Of a stretch of DNA of 9,587 nucleotides, positions 6,817 through 9,587 are shown in pieces. The position numbers and the translations under genes were made by a program. The stretch's first letter is position 1; the number at the start of each line of letters is the position of its first letter. Location of the stretch: positions 1 through 9,587 of the forward strand of contig JAUVLC010000093.1 of assembly GCA_030595925.1 (NCBI GenBank). Reading direction: 5' to 3'. The notes below the pieces were generated by a model. The model was not told the DNA's origin. It did not search any database and worked only from the letters and a program-made list of their open reading frames with translations. Origin of the DNA: Clostridia bacterium (GTDB taxonomy: Bacteria; CBDUZB01; JAGLHV01).

Positions 6817-7884
6817 CTAATAACTTATAACTGTCGTTTCTGTGCCTTGATGCCTTTGTGCCTGTCTTTCGTCTTTCGTCTTTAGTCTTTCGTCTTTAGT
6901 ATTTGTTTTTATCTGTTTCTTTGTCTTTGTTTTTTTATGTTTGTCATTCCTGCGGAAGCAGGAATCTATAGTTATTTTTTTGTTTGTAGTTGCCTCATTT
7001 ATGAGGCGTTCTTTAGCATTTATTCTTTGTCTGTTGTCTATGGACTGTGGACTATCGACTATGGACTTTTGTTTCTTTTTTTGTCTCTGGACTGTATTTT
7101 TTCGTCTTTCTTCTTCAGATACTATCAAGATGTGCGGCTTTAAAGAAAAAGGATTTTTTTCTACTACCACTACTGTCTTATATACTTTTTCTATCAAAGA
7201 ATAAGTTAATACTTCCTGTGGAGTTCCTACCTTACAAATCTTTCCGTAATTAATCATTATTAACCGGTCTGAATATTCACTGGCTAAATTAAGATTATGT
7301 AACACCACAATTACCGTAAGGCCTAATTCCCGGGTCAATTTCCTTATCAAGTCTAAAATTCCCACTTGATGAGTAATGTCCAGATGAGCTATGGGCTCAT
7401 CCAGCAAAAGCAATTTTGGCTCTTGAGCTAAGGCCCGGGCAATAAATACTAATTGTTTTTCTCCCTGGCTTATTTGAGTTACCAGTTGATTTTTCAACTT
7501 AAATGTATCAGTTAATCTCATATATTTTTCAGTAATTTCTTTATCTTTTTGGGTTTCCATAAATTGTAATTTTGCATAATAAGGAATCCTTCCCAAAAGA
7601 ACAAATTCTTCCACGGTCATTATCCCTGCCCGGCAATCTTGAGAAACAACAGCTACTTCTCTCGCCAATTCCTTAAAACCCATTTTGTCTATACTCTTTC
7701 CTTGCAGAATAATTTCACCTTGCTTAAATTTAAGCACTCTGGTTATCGCTTTAAGCAAGGTAGTTTTTCCGGAACCATTAGGTCCGATTATTCCCATTAA
7801 CTCTCCGTGTTTTACCTCAAAATTAATCTTTTTAAGCACAGATTTTGTCTCGTATCCACAACTTAAGTTTTTTATTTCCAGCAT
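6817..7884 (-). CDS. ABC transporter ATPase (BtuD/FecE/HmuV type) with repeat-encoded C-terminal tail
   Basis: This is the cytoplasmic ATP-hydrolysing subunit that would dock on the FecCD-type permease to drive import. Walker A is GPNGSGKTT (34-42), the Q-loop Gln is at about 82, and the signature is ISQGEKQ (138-144; Gln replaces the usual first Gly). Walker B ends LLLLDEP (158-164), the D-loop is AHLD, and the switch His is at 196. The domain matches COG1120 proteins up to about residue 255 (VVEKNPFSLKPHILIV). Family members are normally near 250-270 residues. Residues from about 262 to 355 are instead Lys/Arg/Thr-rich and read out block 2 repeats: SIVDSPQSID from heptamers, SCFRRND from the hairpin, KDERLKTKDER from GTCTTT units. 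The original stop was probably lost when repeats arrived, though a disordered tail could be tolerated. The ATG (7882-7884) has GAGGAG at 7890-7895. Confidence 0.9.
   Translation of the reverse strand: MLEIKNLSCGYETKSVLKKINFEVKHGELMGIIGPNGSGKTTLLKAITRVLKFKQGEIILQGKSIDKMGFKELAREVAVVSQDCRAGIMTVEEFVLLGRIPYYAKLQFMETQKDKEITEKYMRLTDTFKLKNQLVTQISQGEKQLVFIARALAQEPKLLLLDEPIAHLDITHQVGILDLIRKLTRELGLTVIVVLHNLNLASEYSDRLIMINYGKICKVGTPQEVLTYSLIEKVYKTVVVVEKNPFSLKPHILIVSEEERRKNTVQRQKKKQKSIVDSPQSIDNRQRINAKERLINEATTNKKITIDSCFRRNDKHKKTKTKKQIKTNTKDERLKTKDERQAQRHQGTETTVISY
6864..6905. repeat. GTCTTTM heptamer array
   Basis: Six 7-bp units in tandem: GTCTTTC, GTCTTTC, GTCTTTA, GTCTTTC, GTCTTTA, GTATTTG. It lies inside the ATPase reading frame; three units make 21 nt, so it is translated on the - strand as a seven-residue period (KDERLKT, KDERQAQ). 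Confidence 0.8.
6946..6965. repeat. ATTCCTGC-GGAA-GCAGGAAT hairpin repeat, inside the ATPase frame
   Basis: Identical to 6713-6732. Its right flank CTATAGTTATTTTTTT (6966-6981) is shared with the inverted copy at 8430-8449, so those two copies are homologous beyond the hairpin. It encodes SCFRRND in the ATPase tail. Confidence 0.8.
6992..7007. repeat. GCCTCAT-TT-ATGAGGC hairpin repeat, inside the ATPase frame
   Basis: Identical to 3836-3851, preceded by TGTTTGTAGTT and followed 32 bases later by heptamers. Confidence 0.75.
7040..7067. repeat. Heptamer array, copy 2
   Basis: Four units: ATGGACT, GTGGACT, ATCGACT, ATGGACT. The two inner units are swapped relative to the copy at 3891. An isolated further unit CTGGACT is at 7087-7093, also preceded by GTCT. 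Confidence 0.8.
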
Positions 7885-7927
7885 TATCTCTCCTCACATA
7901 AATTAAAAACAAAAAAGTAAATAATAG

Positions 7928-7947
7928 ATTCCTTCTTCCGCAGGAAT
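7928..7947. repeat. Diverged inverted copy of the ATTCCTGC hairpin repeat
   Basis: Reads ATTCCTTCTTCCGCAGGAAT. It differs from the 8430 copy by a single G-to-T that breaks one stem pair. The flank AACAGACAAAGATTAAAGAC matches the inverted GTCTTT/GTCTGT flank of the other copies. Confidence 0.7.
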
Positions 7948-7992
7948 AACAGACAAAGATTAAAGACAAATTAAAAATTTCCTCCTTACTGA

Positions 7993-8017
7993 CTGGCGGA
8001 CTGTCGCTTTGCGCCAG
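7993..8017. repeat. GC-rich hairpin repeat related to 8211-8250
   Basis: CTGGCG (7993-7998) pairs with CGCCAG (8012-8017). Read on the - strand, TGCTGGCGCAAAGCGACAGT closely parallels TGCTGGAGCGGAGCGACAGT at 8250-8231, so the two sites are diverged copies of one module. Confidence 0.55.
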
Positions 8018-8035
8018 CAAAACAAAAAAATAAAG

Positions 8036-8135
8036 GTAAAATGTGTTTCGAACGATATAGCAAATTTTAGCAGAAACAAGCGTTAAAAAAATGGAACTGT
8101 CTGAGCAAAGCGAGTTTTTCATTTTTAGCTTGTTT
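8036..8135. other. Intergenic module of unknown nature
   Basis: About 100 bp with a more mixed base composition than the A-rich surroundings, for example TTTCGAACGATATAGC and CTGTCTGAGCAAAGCGAG. On the - strand it is open (NSLCSDSSIFLTLVSAKICYIVRN), but it has no ribosome binding site or homology I recognise. It is probably another dispersed repeat; only one copy is in the window, so this cannot be shown here. Confidence 0.3.
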
Positions 8136-8147
8136 TTGCGTGCCCAT

Positions 8148-8194
8148 AGGGTAAAATTATGCGTCTAGAGAGAAACATTTTTTGCCTTTATTTT
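8148..8194. repeat. Direct repeat H, copy 1
   Basis: AGGGTAAAATTATGC, then GAGAGAAA and CATTTTTTGCCTTTAT. The same three segments in the same order occur at 8500-8543 with small insertions and changes. A shorter related GGTAAAATG is at 8034-8042. Confidence 0.65.
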
Positions 8195-8210
8195 CCCCGT
8201 TCCCACCTTA

Positions 8211-8243
8211 TCCGCCTCAGGCGGAGCGAGACTGTCGCTCCGC
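8211..8243. repeat. Two overlapping, mutually exclusive GC hairpins
   Basis: TCCGCC-TCA-GGCGGA (8211-8225, 6-bp stem) shares bases with GCGGAGCGA-GACTG-TCGCTCCGC (8221-8243, 9-bp stem). Only one can form at a time. This is the most GC-rich spot in the intergenic DNA. No T-run follows on either strand, so it is not a standard terminator. Confidence 0.6.
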
Positions 8244-8249
8244 TCCAGC

Positions 8250-8263
8250 AGTCAATAGTCCAT
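8250..8263. repeat. Heptamer array, copy 3 (inverted, two units)
   Basis: AGTCAAT, AGTCCAT on +, that is ATGGACT, ATTGACT on -. Followed by AGATTAC, as is the copy at 8313. Confidence 0.65.
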
Positions 8264-8312
8264 AGATTACAAACAAAGACAGGCACAAAGTTAAAAGATA
8301 AAAGCAAACAAA

Positions 8313-8340
8313 AGTCCATAGTCAATAGTCCACAGTCCAT
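8313..8340. repeat. Heptamer array, copy 4 (inverted)
   Basis: Read on -, the four units are ATGGACT, GTGGACT, ATTGACT, ATGGACT. This is the order of the 7040 copy with one C-to-T change. On + it is followed by AGATTAC. Confidence 0.8.
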
Positions 8341-8429
8341 AGATTACGGATAAAGACTAAGATAAAAACAAAGAATAAATTCAAAATTCAAAGACACAGA
8401 TAAAGACGAAAACAAAAAAATAACTATAG

Positions 8430-8449
8430 ATTCCTGCTTCCGCAGGAAT
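8430..8449. repeat. ATTCCTGC hairpin repeat, inverted copy
   Basis: ATTCCTGC-TTCC-GCAGGAAT, the exact reverse complement of 6713-6732 and 6946-6965. Its left flank AAAAAAATAACTATAG mirrors the right flank of the 6946 copy. Confidence 0.8.
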
Positions 8450-8499
8450 GACAGACACAAAAAAACAAAGACAAATAAACAGATAAAAACAACAAAATA

Positions 8500-8543
8500 A
8501 GGGTAAAATTATGCATAAGAGAGAAAAACATTTTTTGCCTTTA
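8500..8543. repeat. Direct repeat H, copy 2
   Basis: AGGGTAAAATTATGC, GAGAGAAA and CATTTTTTGCCTTTAT as at 8148-8194, in the same orientation 352 bp away. The pair brackets the heptamer arrays and the 8430 hairpin. After CGTTC (8549-8553) the copies diverge completely. Confidence 0.65.
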
Positions 8544-8548
8544 TCTCT

Positions 8549-8562
8549 CGTTCGGGTGAACG
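8549..8562. repeat. CGTTC-GGGT-GAACG hairpin at the edge of block 3
   Basis: A perfect 5-bp stem, followed by GCAAGGGTTCCCCCTACAA, the sort of GTAGGGG...CCCTTGCG repeat seen in many genomes. It lies 33 bp past the permease stop codon. It is not followed by a T-run on the - strand, so terminator function is doubtful. Confidence 0.4.
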
Positions 8563-8594
8563 CAAGGGTTCCCCCTACAACAACAACCTTCCGC

Positions 8595-9584
8595 TCATGA
8601 ACTTCCCAAAACAATTTGTTTTTTATTTAACGCATAAACAAAAAGAACGCCCCCCAATATTCCGGTAATTACTCCTACGGGTAATTCCAGGGGAGAAATA
8701 ACCGTTCTGGCGATAGTATCGCAAAAAATCAGGAATCCTGCCCCGGAAAGAAAAGAACTAATTAAAAGAATTCGATGATCCCCTCCTACGAACATTCGCA
8801 TAAAATGAGGTACAAGCAATCCAACAAAACCAATGATCCCGGCAACTGCAACACTAAAACCCGTAAGTACCGAAGCCAAAAGGAAAAGCAGCCGTTTGTT
8901 TTTTTCCACATTTATACCTAAATGCAAGGCTTCTTCTTCTCCCAAGGCAAAAGCGTTAAGCGTCAAACAAAAAAAATAACTAACAATTAATCCGAAAATA
9001 GAAATCATAAGTGATAATTTTACCAGCAAAAAATTTGGTGTTTCCAGAGAACCCATTATCCAAAAAATAATTCCGTGCAAATTTTCCGTATGAGAAACAG
9101 CCATAATCAGCATAATTAAGGAAGAAGCAATAAAACTAACCATTACCCCTGTAAGTAGAAGTGATTGAATTCTTAATCTGCCGTCTTTTATGCTTAAAGC
9201 GTAAACCAGTAAAATCATTCCTGCCGCCCCAAAAAATCCAAATAAGGGTAAAAAATAAACGGTAATCCGGTTTAATCTAAGAACAATATTCAAGCATACC
9301 CCTAATGCCGCTCCACCTGAAATACCCAGGGTATATGGCTCAACTAAGGGATTACGAAACATCCCCTGCAGTAGGACACCAGCCAGACTCAGCGCTCCCC
9401 CAACCGCAAAACCCAGCATAATACGCGGCAGGCGAATATCGAAAAGAATACTGTATTCAGTCGTTCCTCTTCCTTCAAAAATTAAAGCAATAATTTTCCC
9501 AAGAGAAATACCGGTCGAACCGACACAAAGAGAAAAAATACTTATACTCACAAGGCCTGCACACAAAATAATTATCCATCCCAT
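8595..9584 (-). CDS. FecCD/BtuC-type ABC transporter permease (start at window edge)
   Basis: The 329 residues visible form a polytopic inner-membrane permease of the FecCD family, which carries vitamin B12, heme or Fe-siderophores from a periplasmic binding protein to the cytoplasm. Family landmarks are RLPR (51-54) with GGALSLAGVLLQGMFRNPL and EPYTLGISGGAALG (to about 95), the ATPase-contact loop GEEEALHLG (215-223), GFVGLLVPHFMR and GGDHR (252-271), and ELPVGVITGILGG (300-312). About ten hydrophobic segments fit the fold. The ATG at 9584 has no visible ribosome binding site and only one further codon is in the window, so the true start may lie outside. The TGA overlaps an ATG (ATGA, 8595-8598) that opens a 7-codon frame closed by TAG; a coupled downstream gene may once have started there. 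The ATPase gene now begins 711 bp downstream, past repeat block 3. Confidence 0.9.
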   Translation of the reverse strand: MGWIIILCAGLVSISIFSLCVGSTGISLGKIIALIFEGRGTTEYSILFDIRLPRIMLGFAVGGALSLAGVLLQGMFRNPLVEPYTLGISGGAALGVCLNIVLRLNRITVYFLPLFGFFGAAGMILLVYALSIKDGRLRIQSLLLTGVMVSFIASSLIMLIMAVSHTENLHGIIFWIMGSLETPNFLLVKLSLMISIFGLIVSYFFCLTLNAFALGEEEALHLGINVEKNKRLLFLLASVLTGFSVAVAGIIGFVGLLVPHFMRMFVGGDHRILLISSFLSGAGFLIFCDTIARTVISPLELPVGVITGILGGVLFVYALNKKQIVLGSS

Positions 9585-9587
9585 CCA

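Larger units (their letters stand above)
6640..7100. repeat. Repeat mosaic, block 2
   Basis: The block fills the gap between receptor and ATPase genes and continues into the ATPase reading frame. In order it holds TTTTGAATTT-type AT repeats (6642-6690), GTCTTTA/GTCTTTG heptamers, a hairpin (6713-6732), CTTTTAACTTTGTGCC (6758-6773), TAACTTATAA twice (6800-6809, 6821-6830), TTTGTGCC-like units, GTCTTT heptamers (6864-6905), a second hairpin (6946-6965), a GCCTCAT hairpin (6992-7007) and ATGGACT heptamers (7040-7067). The + strand is T-rich, as in block 1. Confidence 0.8.
7905..8594. repeat. Repeat mosaic, block 3 (inverted), between permease and ATPase genes
   Basis: About 690 bp without a believable gene. 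The + strand is A-rich, the reverse of blocks 1 and 2. From left to right it holds a diverged hairpin (7928-7947), a GC-rich hairpin (7993-8017), a unique-looking stretch (8036-8135), a direct repeat pair (8148-8194, 8500-8543), overlapping GC hairpins (8211-8243), two inverted heptamer arrays (8250-8263, 8313-8340), GGCACAAAGTTAAAAG (8282-8297), another hairpin (8430-8449) and a terminal hairpin (8549-8562). Open frames here translate repeat sequence. Confidence 0.8.

Noticed and set aside
6937-7253. + strand open frames containing VIPAEAGI or SFLRKQES
   Set aside because: These strings are the known translation of the dispersed ATTCCTGC hairpin repeat; the frames are antisense to the ATPase gene.
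8211-8243. Rho-independent terminator
   Set aside because: The stems are strong but no T-run follows on either strand.
3891-8340. Heptamer arrays as a CRISPR array
   Set aside because: The units are 7 bp, directly adjacent, with no spacers; no cas genes are present.
6622-8594. Cobalamin riboswitch upstream of the receptor, ATPase or permease
   Set aside because: I found no GCCACTG-type B12 box on the - strand in any of the intergenic stretches; the DNA there is repeat mosaic.
7832-8614. - strand open frames in block 3 (KNSLCSDSS..., MFWEVHERK...)
   Set aside because: They run through repeat modules or overlap the real gene starts, and have no convincing ribosome binding site or recognisable domain.

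Overview
This is a 9.6 kb AT-rich window with a Gram-negative character: it encodes a TonB-dependent outer-membrane receptor with a signal peptide and a terminal Phe. Good Shine-Dalgarno sites (AAGGAGG, GAGGAG, GGGGGGAG) precede most genes. No rRNA, tRNA or phylogenetic marker gene is present, so the lineage cannot be fixed. The repeat-stuffed intergenic DNA and the large EF-hand/membrane protein remind me of uncultured candidate-phylum or PVC-like bacteria (for example Omnitrophota), but that is a weak inference.

Left part (1-3436): the tail of an unidentified + strand gene, then a divergent pair. UPF0280, an ApbE-fold protein, is on the - strand. A 718-residue protein with an N-terminal EF-hand and three C-terminal membrane segments is on the + strand and has a plausible sigma70-type promoter. 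Its 3' end overlaps a small convergent gene for a two-helix membrane protein.

Right part (3940-9587): a - strand cluster, read right to left. It contains a FecCD/BtuC-type permease (its start is at the window edge), an ABC ATPase of the BtuD/FecE/HmuV type, a BtuB-like TonB-dependent receptor, and a COG2426 'small multidrug export' family membrane protein with what looks like its own promoter and a palindromic operator-like site. Receptor, permease and ATPase together form most of a corrinoid, heme or siderophore uptake route. The periplasmic binding protein would have to lie outside the window. No cobalamin riboswitch is visible, so the substrate is not settled.

The most unusual feature is three blocks of non-coding repeat mosaic (about 3500-3945, 6640-7100 and 7905-8594). 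They are built from the same short modules: an ATTCCTGC/GCAGGAAT hairpin, a GCCTCAT/ATGAGGC hairpin, tandem heptamers of the ATGGACT type, GTCTTT heptamers, and TTTTAACTTTGTGCC. Blocks 1 and 2 have the T-rich strand on +; block 3 is inverted. Block 3 separates the permease from the ATPase gene. Block 2 runs into the 3' end of the ATPase gene, where it is translated as a roughly 94-residue Lys-rich tail that ordinary members of the family lack.
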